From assembly GCA_031732855.1 (NCBI GenBank), contig JAVMKJ010000022.1:1-38091 (forward strand): a DNA stretch of 38,091 bases, read 5' to 3'. Made by a program: the position numbers and the translations under genes. Each line of letters opens with the position of its first letter. Position 1 is the stretch's first letter. Source of the stretch: JAVMKJ01 sp031732855 (lineage in GTDB: Bacteria > Pseudomonadota > Gammaproteobacteria > Competibacterales > Competibacteraceae). The notes under the pieces were generated by a model, which had not been told where the DNA came from, made no database searches, and saw only the letters and a list, made by a program, of their open reading frames with translations. Below are positions 1 to 6,267 of the stretch, piece by piece.

Positions 1-2
1 CG

Positions 3-164
3 CTGCGTGGCATTCTATCTAAGCCCCTGGTCCATTTTCCGGGGTCCACTTTAAATGCCTCCGCCGACACGAGCGCCTTGGAACGCGAGATAGACCAACA
101 GGTTTACGCCCTCTACGGCCTGACACCGGAGGAAATCGCTATCGTGGAGGGCGTCACAAAATGA
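3..164 (+). pseudogene. C-terminal end of a DNA methyltransferase (Eco57I/PglX type), cut by the window edge
   Basis: An open frame enters from the left edge and ends at TGA 162-164. Its last 28 or so residues (LEREIDQQVYALYGL, then TPEEIAIVEG) match the characteristic C-terminus of large adenine-specific DNA methyltransferases of the Eco57I/type IIG/BREX PglX kind, where a phrase like 'IDxxVYxLYGLTxEEIxIVE' closes the protein. The residues before position 60 do not look like that family, and bases 29-52 carry a repeat resembling an insertion sequence end, so the tail may have been separated from its gene. Whether an intact gene lies to the left cannot be seen. The family call rests on the tail alone. 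Confidence 0.5.
29..52 (+). repeat. Two direct copies of GGTCCAYTTT, possible insertion sequence end
   Basis: GGTCCATTTT at 29-38 and GGTCCACTTT at 43-52 form a 10-bp direct repeat with one mismatch, 14 bp apart. Closely spaced repeats of this 'GGTCCA' kind are typical of the multiply repeated ends of IS21-family elements. No transposase is present in the window, so this would be a remnant. It lies where the reading frame at 3-164 stops resembling a methyltransferase. Confidence 0.25.
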
Positions 165-304
165 ACCCGAAGTGCGAGCGCAGGCCCCCCCTCATCCAGT
201 TTGCCAAAGCCGAAGCCAGCCCCGATCCCGGAATCGTCCAACAGGCTGTTGGACGATTGCCCTGGGGGCACAACATCGTGCTGCTCACCCGCCTCAAGTC
301 TCCA
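161..304 (+). pseudogene. Fragment of a second yhcG/DUF1016 gene
   Basis: The frame starting at ATG 161 reads IVQQAVGRLPWGHNIVLL followed by TRLKSPVRR. This is the conserved linker and start of the C-terminal domain of YhcG/DUF1016 proteins ('QQxVxxLPWGHNxxLLxxLKdPxxR'). The match covers about 224-304 and then stops, and the frame runs out at 367 in unrelated sequence. It is not a copy of the neighbouring intact gene, whose matching segment reads QQPADQLPWFHLVTLLTKV, so it represents a different family member. At about 300 it joins an HsdM tail in another frame, so the region is a patchwork of defence-gene pieces. No function is expected unless the palindrome inside it acts as DNA or RNA. Confidence 0.6.
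232..258. repeat. Perfect palindrome with 13-bp arms in the yhcG fragment
   Basis: Left arm AATCGTCCAACAG (232-244), one central G (245), right arm CTGTTGGACGATT (246-258). It sits immediately before the codons for LPW. The intact yhcG gene has a different but equally perfect palindrome at the equivalent place (660-686). Confidence 0.9.
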
Positions 305-371
305 GTTCGCCGAGTCCGCGAAACTGGAATCTACGATGCGCGCCAACCTGGAAACACTCGGCCATGACCTC
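300..371 (+). pseudogene. C-terminal remnant of a type I methyltransferase subunit (HsdM)
   Basis: In the frame starting at 300 the translation is LQFAESAKLESTMRANLETL, then GHD. This resembles the closing segment of many HsdM proteins ('FAxSAxLExxIRxNLxxLGY'). Only about 23 codons are recognisable. They run straight into the start codon of the intact yhcG gene at 364, a common arrangement in type I restriction loci where a DUF1016 gene lies between hsdM and hsdS. The rest of hsdM is missing and is replaced by the yhcG fragment upstream. Confidence is moderate because the stretch is short. Confidence 0.5.
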
Positions 372-1425
372 CAGCAAATTCATCATCCCGGCAGACTACG
401 CACACTGGTTCAGCAGTCTCAAGACGCGCATCTCCGGTGCGCAGCAGCGCGCCGCGCTTGCCGTCAATCAGGAACTGGTGCGGCTCTATCACCATATCGG
501 CAGCGAGATACTGGACCGGCAGACCCGTCAGGGCTGGGGCGCGAAAGTCATCGACCGTCTGGCCAGCGACCTGCGTGAAGCTTTCCCGGAGATGAAAGGC
601 TTCTCCAGCTCCAACCTGAAATACATGCGGTTTTTCGCCCAGCAGTGTCCTAGCGGTCTAATTGGTCAGCAGCCTGCTGACCAATTGCCCTGGTTCCACC
701 TCGTCACGCTCCTCACCAAGGTTTCTGCGGAAGTGGAGCGCGAATGGTATGCCGCACAGGCGATAGCGCAAGGCTGGTCGCGGCTCACGCTCGACATCCA
801 CATCAAGAACCGGCTCCACTTGCGGCAAGCCGCTGCCGTGACCCATTTCGAGCACCATCTGCTCGCGCCCCATGCGCAGCTTGCTGTTGAGGCGCTGAAA
901 GACCCTTACCTGTTCGATTTTTTGGGTCTGGGCGACGAAGCTCACGAGCGCGATATTGAAAACGCCCTGATCCGGCACATCACCCGGTTTCTGCTGGAAC
1001 TGGGCGCGGGCTTCGCCTTCGTAGGCCGCCAGTTCCGGCTTGAGGTCGGTGGCGACGAATTTTTTATCGACCTGCTTTTCTACCACACCCGTCTCAAATG
1101 CTATGTGGTGGTGGAACTCAAGGGCGTGGATTTCAAACCCGAGCATACCGGCCAACTGAATTTCTATCTTGCCGCCGTGGATGCCCAAATCAAGGCCCCG
1201 GACGATCAGCCCACCATCGGCCTGTTGCTCTGCAAAAAGCAAAACCGCCTGGTCGCCGAATACGCCCTGTCCGGCATCAACAAACCGATCGGCGTGGCCG
1301 AGTACCAACTCGTGCGTTCGCTGCCTGAGCCACTGGATACCAGCCTGCCCACCATCGAAGAAATCGAGGCCGAGCTGGCCGGGACTCTCCTCCCGCCCAC
1401 GTCGGCGAAGACCGGAAAACCATGA
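364..1425 (+). CDS. YhcG family (DUF1016) PD-(D/E)XK nuclease domain protein
   Basis: A 353-residue protein with the two-part YhcG architecture. The N-terminal DUF1016 domain spans roughly residues 10-100, with the typical KGFSSSNLKYMRFFA segment. The C-terminal nuclease-fold domain spans roughly 105-320. The nuclease core is visible as GGDEFFIDLLFYH followed by KCYVVVELKGVDFKPEHTGQ, which supplies the D and ExK residues of a PD-(D/E)XK site. The start at 364 is chosen because family similarity begins there and the frame upstream reads as low-complexity sequence. In related genomes this family is often embedded between hsdM and hsdS. Here an HsdM tail ends at its start codon and an HsdS tail follows its stop, so the gene survives inside a collapsed type I locus. 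Its biochemical role is not well established; a nuclease or DNA-binding accessory function is the usual view. Residues LPWFHL replace the common LPWGHN. Confidence 0.88.
   Translation: MTSSKFIIPADYAHWFSSLKTRISGAQQRAALAVNQELVRLYHHIGSEILDRQTRQGWGAKVIDRLASDLREAFPEMKGFSSSNLKYMRFFAQQCPSGLIGQQPADQLPWFHLVTLLTKVSAEVEREWYAAQAIAQGWSRLTLDIHIKNRLHLRQAAAVTHFEHHLLAPHAQLAVEALKDPYLFDFLGLGDEAHERDIENALIRHITRFLLELGAGFAFVGRQFRLEVGGDEFFIDLLFYHTRLKCYVVVELKGVDFKPEHTGQLNFYLAAVDAQIKAPDDQPTIGLLLCKKQNRLVAEYALSGINKPIGVAEYQLVRSLPEPLDTSLPTIEEIEAELAGTLLPPTSAKTGKP
660..686. repeat. Perfect palindrome with 13-bp arms inside yhcG
   Basis: Left arm AATTGGTCAGCAG (660-672), one central C (673), right arm CTGCTGACCAATT (674-686). 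It encodes part of IGQQPADQL, just before LPW. It is placed exactly like the palindrome at 232-258, but the arms differ at four positions and each change is matched in the other arm. Confidence 0.92.
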
Positions 1426-1447
1426 ATCCGCCCGCCGCCTTGCCGAA

Positions 1448-1570
1448 CTGAGCGTGCCGCTGATGGCAAAGATCAAAACCAACTCCACGGAATCCCGCGC
1501 TCTCGCTACCCTGCGTTAAACTCTGCCGCCGAAGCTACTGAGCGGGGAACTTTCAACGAGCAAGACCTAA
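1448..1570 (+). pseudogene. C-terminal remnant of a type I specificity subunit (HsdS) with an internal stop
   Basis: Read in the frame ending at TAA 1568-1570, the sequence gives SVPLMAKIKTN, then ESRALATLR, a TAA stop at 1517-1519, then TLPPKLLSGELSTSKT. This matches the near-universal HsdS C-terminus ('ESRTLATLRDTLLPKLLSGEL'), with the expected aspartate codon turned into the stop. Nothing upstream in this frame looks like a target recognition domain, and the segment follows directly on the end of yhcG. It is therefore the last 40 or so codons of a lost hsdS. Together with the HsdM tail at 300-371 it shows that a type I restriction locus once occupied this place. Confidence 0.75.
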
Positions 1571-1573
1571 ACT

Positions 1574-2869
1574 ATGAACGCCTACTTCATCACAAATTTC
1601 GACGTTAAAGGACTGTGGGGTTACAAGAACTACCACATACGACTTCATGAAGATGTAAACGTCATCATTGGGCCAAATGCGTCAGGAAAAACGACCCTGA
1701 TTAATATTCTATACGATACGCTGACCGCAAATTTCCCGCGCTTATGCCGCACGCAGTTCTCTGAAGTGGTCTTAGGACTCAAAGCATTTGAAGGAAATGA
1801 GCGACGTGAAATCCGGCTGACACAATCAGAACAGGATCTCAAGATTCAAATTGATAAAGACTCCTTTCAGGTCTCACTCACTCCCTTTCAGCAGTTCAAT
1901 GACGACCCAAGCTTCGCTGATATTCCACTTGAAATAGCGCGCCGCCATTTTGGGATCCATGGAGATCTACGTCGCCTACAAACAAGTCTTCGGGAGTTAG
2001 TCCCTGCGGTTTGGCTGCCGGTTAGTCGAAGACTTCCCATTGCAGAAGAAGAGGAGATGGCGCGAAAGCGTTTGCATAGGAAACCACTAGAGTCTGTTGA
2101 TGAATGTCTTGCGGGCTTGGTGGATTCGTTGCAACAATATCGTCTATCGCTAAATACAGAGCTTTCAGAGTTGAGAAAAGAATTTCAGCGTCACGCGCTG
2201 GAAAACATTCTCTATGACAAGCAACATGACAGACTGCTGTTGAAACCGCAGCCATCGATTGCGCCATCTGAGGAGGATAAGCAGGCTCTCCTGCAAGCGT
2301 TCCGTGATGTAGGGCTGGTAGACAGGAATATGGAGGCAAGGATTAACGATCATTTTGCTGCCGCAAAAAGCGCTCTGTCAAAGTTTACGTCGAGCCCGAC
2401 GAAGATCGACATGGAAACGTTGATCATTATCCCTTTGATAAGTCGCACGCGATCGATCGTGACGTTCGCCCAGGAATTGGAAACCAAACGGGAGAAGCTA
2501 TTTTCTCCGCTTCACTCATACGAAAGGATTGTAAACTCTTTCCTAAGAGAGAAATCAGTCAACGTCTCTGATCGTGGAGAACTGGTTATTTCCCCAAACA
2601 AAGCGCAACGGGGTCCGATTGAATGGCGCCATCTTTCTTCCGGCGAAAAGCAAATATTGATTCTACTCACACAGGCATTACTGTCCGAGAAAATGCCAGC
2701 GGTTTATGTAGCGGACGAGCCCGAGCTTTCCCTTCATGTGTCATGGCAGGAAAAGTTACTGGGTTCACTGACGCAGCTTGCGGGGCGTTGCCAGTTTATA
2801 GTTGCAACGCATTCGCCTGATATTGCCGCTGGTTTCGGCAACAAAGTAATTGACCTAGCACGATTCTAA
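1574..2869 (+). CDS. ABC-type/AAA ATPase, AriA-like partner of a DUF4435 protein
   Basis: A 431-residue SMC/RecF-like ATPase of the kind used in defence systems. Walker A is GPNASGKTT (33-41), the ABC signature is LSSGEKQ (354-360), Walker B is VYVADEPELSLH (D381, E382) and the H-loop is ATHSPD (H414). The middle (about 190-330) is mostly helical and charged, as in the arm region of such proteins. The next gene starts 2 bases after the stop, so the two are probably co-transcribed and translationally coupled. An ATPase followed by a DUF4435 TOPRIM-like protein is the composition of the PARIS system, in which AriA senses phage anti-restriction proteins and releases AriB. That assignment is inferred from gene pairing and motifs. 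G+C content here is visibly lower than in flanking genes, which suggests separate acquisition. Confidence 0.85.
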   Translation: MNAYFITNFDVKGLWGYKNYHIRLHEDVNVIIGPNASGKTTLINILYDTLTANFPRLCRTQFSEVVLGLKAFEGNERREIRLTQSEQDLKIQIDKDSFQVSLTPFQQFNDDPSFADIPLEIARRHFGIHGDLRRLQTSLRELVPAVWLPVSRRLPIAEEEEMARKRLHRKPLESVDECLAGLVDSLQQYRLSLNTELSELRKEFQRHALENILYDKQHDRLLLKPQPSIAPSEEDKQALLQAFRDVGLVDRNMEARINDHFAAAKSALSKFTSSPTKIDMETLIIIPLISRTRSIVTFAQELETKREKLFSPLHSYERIVNSFLREKSVNVSDRGELVISPNKAQRGPIEWRHLSSGEKQILILLTQALLSEKMPAVYVADEPELSLHVSWQEKLLGSLTQLAGRCQFIVATHSPDIAAGFGNKVIDLARF

Positions 2870-2871
2870 TC

Positions 2872-3741
2872 ATGTCTTTCACAAGAACGCCCGGCGGTCT
2901 CGCTGAGAAGTGGAGATTTCATCAGGTTCCTACCATTTGGGTTGAAGGGCCAACTGACATTTTTTTCTACGAGCCGATTACGGAGAAAATTCCCTGCCGC
3001 ATGGAAGCATTTCACGGTTCGGAGAATGCCAAAGCGCTCATTCAGGCCCTAGTGGATCACGACTACCCTTACCTCGTAATTCTGGATGGTGACTACAGAA
3101 TATTGAAGCGCACAACTATGATGCATCGTTGCGTCATTATCTTGCCGCGATATTCGTTCGAGAACTTTTTATGGGAACATGAGCCAATTAATCGTGCCTG
3201 CCTTCGGCATGCTCGATGCGGAGAGAACAAGGACTTGGTTACAGCAGAGATGGTAAGAGTCGAAGAGCATCTGAGGAAAGAACTGCTTCATGCGGTGGCT
3301 TTAGATATAGCAGCAAGGAGATCACCAAATCCTCCACAGGTTCTTCCAGATGCAATTGAACAACTTGCACTGACTAGGTCTGGACCAGACGTAGATCCAG
3401 TAAAAGTTGCGGCGCTTGTCGCGGCGGTCGAAACACGACTTGATCCAGTCCAAGTTAAGGCGGCGGAAGCCGAACTGATGCGCTTTCTCGAAAAGCGTTG
3501 CATTACCCACATTCTTAATGGGCACCTCATTCTTGGCATTTTGAGGCGTTTGTTTATTCGGGCCGCTGAAAAAGAGAGCGGTACTAAGTCCCCGCTTTCC
3601 AATGATGCTCTCACTCAGATACTCGCTGATATAATTTGGAGGCGATGTCAGTCAGACGATCACAAGTGGCTTAAGCGTAAGGTACGAACAAATGCACGGA
3701 AACTGGTGCCAATGTATCCGGTGCAGATACTTGCCGAGTAA
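2872..3741 (+). CDS. DUF4435 TOPRIM-like protein, AriB-like effector
   Basis: A 289-residue protein. Near the N-terminus is WVEGPTDIFFYEPI with E25, then VILDGDYRIL with D72 and D74, then RYSFENFLWE with E97. The spacing of a glutamate in 'EGxTD' and a later DxD is that of a TOPRIM nuclease fold, and the 'ENFL' motif is typical of DUF4435. In PARIS the matching protein AriB is a TOPRIM nuclease that cleaves host tRNA after release by AriA, and a glutamate at nearly the same position is essential. The C-terminal half (about 150-289) is helical with no recognised motif. The gene follows its ATPase partner by 2 bases. A different OLD-like two-gene defence system is the main alternative. A 248-bp stretch without a recognisable gene follows. 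Confidence 0.8.
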   Translation: MSFTRTPGGLAEKWRFHQVPTIWVEGPTDIFFYEPITEKIPCRMEAFHGSENAKALIQALVDHDYPYLVILDGDYRILKRTTMMHRCVIILPRYSFENFLWEHEPINRACLRHARCGENKDLVTAEMVRVEEHLRKELLHAVALDIAARRSPNPPQVLPDAIEQLALTRSGPDVDPVKVAALVAAVETRLDPVQVKAAEAELMRFLEKRCITHILNGHLILGILRRLFIRAAEKESGTKSPLSNDALTQILADIIWRRCQSDDHKWLKRKVRTNARKLVPMYPVQILAE

Positions 3742-3989
3742 TCTATCCCGGAAACGGCTGGGCGAGGGTCTGCCTGAATGGGAACTCAAGAAATGGACCG
3801 CTCCATTCGGGTGCATTCCAATTTTACAAAGGCCACTAAACAACCCAGCCTCATCCAGCCGCTATCAGGAGCTGGATGGCCTGGAGCCATCGGCCACTTT
3901 TGAGGGCAACCCGCGGATTGATGATTTGCTTTGCCCTTGGCGCACTCCACCCAGAGTTCCTCACTCGCGGACTACCTGAGACCCACAAC

Positions 3990-5126
3990 ATGTTGAAAAA
4001 GCTGACCGTGCAGGGGTTCAAGTCCATCGAGCGGCAAACCATCGAACTGGGTTCGCTCAACGTGCTGATTGGGGCCAACGGTTCGGGCAAGTCGAATTTG
4101 CTTGCGGCCTTGTCGTTCTTTAGAACCTCCGCCTTGGGTCATCTCGATGTTCGCGTCAAGCAAATGGGAGGGGCGGATCGCGTGCTTTACCACGGCAAGA
4201 AAACGACCCAGGCCTGTTTCTTCGCCTGCGAGAGCGAGGCATTCTCCTACGAGCAGACCCTGATTCCGGTCGCGGGCGACCGCCTGGAGGTTGCCAAGGA
4301 AGGGCTTTCGATCCTGGGCTCAGATGTGGAATGCTCTGAAGGCGGCGCAGATATCGACAGTTTGGAGGATCATCTCAGGGATGAAGAAGATCGTCACCTT
4401 AAAGAAGCGGTGGCGCGGGGCGAACTGGCCGAGGAAGAAGCCGCAGCCCAACTCGACGCCTTTCCCTCCGCGAAGCAGCATATCGAAGGCTGGCGAACCT
4501 ATCACCTGCACGACACCTCGGCCACGGCGGCGGTGAAATCGACTTGTAACATCGATGACAATCGCTATTTGCGTGAGGACGCCGCGAATCTCGCCGCCTA
4601 TCTATATTGGCTCAAGCTGAAACATCCCGGGGAATATCGCCGGATTGTCTCCACCATCCGGCTGGCGGCGCCGTATTTCGATGATTTCGTGCTGGAGCCC
4701 CTGCGCCACAACGAGCGGACGATCCGCCTGGTGTGGAAGCAGCGGAATACGGATGCCTATTTCGATGCCGACTCCCTGTCCGACGGCACGCTGCGGTTCA
4801 TGAGCCTGACGACCTTGCTCAATCAGCCGCGTTGGAGCATGCCCACGCTGATCGTGATCGACGAGCCGGAACTGGGCTTACACCCCCTGGCGATCCGGCT
4901 CCTCGCCGAGATGCTGGATGCGGCCTCCGAACACACCCAGGTTCTGGTGGCGACCCAGTCGGTGACTTTGCTGGACAATTTTCCGATCGAACAAATCATC
5001 GTAGCCGACCATGACGGCAAAGGAAGCGTGTTCCGACGGTTGAAGGCTGACGATTACCGGATGTGGCTGGAGAATTTCAGCATCGGCGAACTGTGGGAGA
5101 AGAACGTGCTTGGAGGCCGGCCATGA
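3990..5126 (+). CDS. AAA family ATPase (AAA_21 type) paired with DUF4276
   Basis: A 378-residue protein with GANGSGKSN as Walker A (28-36), LSDGTLRFM as signature-like motif and LIVIDEPELGLHP as Walker B. In the H-loop position it has ATQS instead of ATHS, as is usual in this subfamily. The C-terminus SIGELWEKNVLGGRP is also characteristic. The start at 3990 is chosen because the conserved fold (MLKKLTVQGFKSI) begins there; the upstream in-frame codons are not conserved. The stop overlaps the start of the next gene by 4 bases (ATGA), so the two are translationally coupled. The pair is a small OLD-like ATPase-nuclease module of the sort found in defence islands. It is unrelated in detail to the ATPase at 1574, since the two share only generic motifs. 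Confidence 0.88.
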   Translation: MLKKLTVQGFKSIERQTIELGSLNVLIGANGSGKSNLLAALSFFRTSALGHLDVRVKQMGGADRVLYHGKKTTQACFFACESEAFSYEQTLIPVAGDRLEVAKEGLSILGSDVECSEGGADIDSLEDHLRDEEDRHLKEAVARGELAEEEAAAQLDAFPSAKQHIEGWRTYHLHDTSATAAVKSTCNIDDNRYLREDAANLAAYLYWLKLKHPGEYRRIVSTIRLAAPYFDDFVLEPLRHNERTIRLVWKQRNTDAYFDADSLSDGTLRFMSLTTLLNQPRWSMPTLIVIDEPELGLHPLAIRLLAEMLDAASEHTQVLVATQSVTLLDNFPIEQIIVADHDGKGSVFRRLKADDYRMWLENFSIGELWEKNVLGGRP

Positions 5127-5791
5127 CGCGGCTACTGGTCCTGGCCGAGGGGGATTCCGAGGAATTGTTCGTCGAAAAAATCCTTTCGCCCCACCTTCAG
5201 CCGTTGGGTATTTTTGCCCGGGCTACCTGTGTCGTCAGCAAACGCTTGGCCAGCGGGAAGAAATTTACGGGTGGCAACCTTTGGCCAAACGTGCGACTCA
5301 GCTTGCAGCCGCTGCTGGCGGATTCAGATGCCTGGGTGACGACCCTGCTGGATTTTTACGGCTTGCCGGATGATTTTCCGGGATTGCCTGGGTTGCCCAG
5401 CCTCCCCGGCTCGGCATTGGACGCGGTTCGGCACGTCGAGGGGGCATTGTCCGTAACGATGGGAAGCCCTGCCCGCTTCATTCCGTTTATCGCGCTCCAC
5501 GAATTCGAGGCTTGGTATTTTGCGAATCCGATCAAGGTTGCGGAATTTTTCGGTACGCCTTCGGTGGCCGAAACCATGGAGCAGGCTTCTCGTGAGGCCG
5601 GCGGCCCGGAAAACATCAATCAAGGCAAGGAGACTCACCCGAGCAAACGGCTCGAGCGTTATGGCATGGGGTTTCGCAAGACCAGCGCGGTCGCCCTGTT
5701 GCAAGAGATTGGCATTGACACAATACGCATAGCCTGTCCACATTTCAACAACTGGTTGACACACCTTGAAAAGTTGGGAATTTCGGTATGA
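5123..5791 (+). CDS. DUF4276 family TOPRIM-like protein
   Basis: A 222-residue protein beginning MTRLLVLAEGDSEELFVEKI, where the 'EGxSEExFV' phrase supplies the TOPRIM-type glutamate. It continues with LLDFYGLPDDFPG and RFIPFIALHEFEAWYF, both diagnostic of DUF4276. The C-terminal part has HPSKRLERY and the usual short helical end. It starts inside the stop codon of its ATPase partner. By analogy with OLD nucleases the ATPase would gate a nuclease activity of this protein; no specific biochemical activity is claimed. After its stop the region to 6267 holds only relics. Confidence 0.88.
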   Translation: MTRLLVLAEGDSEELFVEKILSPHLQPLGIFARATCVVSKRLASGKKFTGGNLWPNVRLSLQPLLADSDAWVTTLLDFYGLPDDFPGLPGLPSLPGSALDAVRHVEGALSVTMGSPARFIPFIALHEFEAWYFANPIKVAEFFGTPSVAETMEQASREAGGPENINQGKETHPSKRLERYGMGFRKTSAVALLQEIGIDTIRIACPHFNNWLTHLEKLGISV

Positions 5792-5873
5792 TTCCGGAAG
5801 CCGTGGCGACAAATTACGCCTGCGTGACCTCGAACTAGCGCGGCAACGGTACCAGCAAATCGGAGGATGACCC

Positions 5874-5982
5874 ATGACCGAAATCTTTAAAGCTGGTGAA
5901 AACCTAATTCCTGGCACTCGGTTTTCCGCCTCATGAAGCGGAAATCCTGCAATTGCGCGCCGAACTGATGGGGCATTTGCGC
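5874..5982 (+). pseudogene. Frameshifted start of an XRE-type HTH antitoxin gene
   Basis: A good Shine-Dalgarno (GGAGGA, 5862-5867) precedes ATG 5874, which opens MTEIFKAGENLI. The frame stops soon after. In the next frame, from 5914, the sequence reads ALGFPPHEAEILQLRAEL followed by MGHLR. This is the usual beginning of a small helix-turn-helix antitoxin family ('LGFPxxEAExLxLRAxLMxxLR'). One frameshift near 5911-5916 joins the two halves. The helix-turn-helix itself is missing, and the sequence changes directly to a Phd-like piece. Confidence 0.5.
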
Positions 5983-5983
5983 C

Positions 5984-6087
5984 GATGGCGAGGAGATCGT
6001 CATCGCCAAGGCGGGCACCCCGTGGCCAGACTGACGGGCTACGTGGGTGCCATGATTCCGCCCCCTGCCCTCTTTGCGCGCCAGTGA
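5984..6087 (+). pseudogene. C-terminal remnant of a Phd/YefM-type antitoxin
   Basis: The frame from 5984 reads DGEEIVIAKAGTP and, after a one-base shift in a CCCC run at 6018-6021, continues VARLTGYVGA. 'GEEIVIAKAGTPVARL' is the hallmark of the Phd/YefM antitoxin fold. Only the middle and end of the protein are present, joined to the HTH relic upstream, and no toxin gene follows. The stretch from here to the integrase start (6268) shows nothing else recognisable. Confidence 0.5.
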
Positions 6088-6267
6088 CCGGCTTTCTCCT
6101 TTTCCCCCTTCATCCCATATATACTGCCGATCCGGGTTCGCGGATCTTTGATCCGGCGCTCGCGATTCGTCTCTGTCTACTGTTCCGGTCGCGCTGGCCT
6201 GTTTGGTCGATAACTCACTCCGGTGCAATCCTATCCATACCGTGCGCGATCACTGTCCTCACCGACC

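Noticed and set aside
3742..3989. Possible small gene between the two ATPase modules
   Set aside because: Open frames exist, but none has a ribosome binding site, family resemblance or sensible composition; the segment is left as intergenic.
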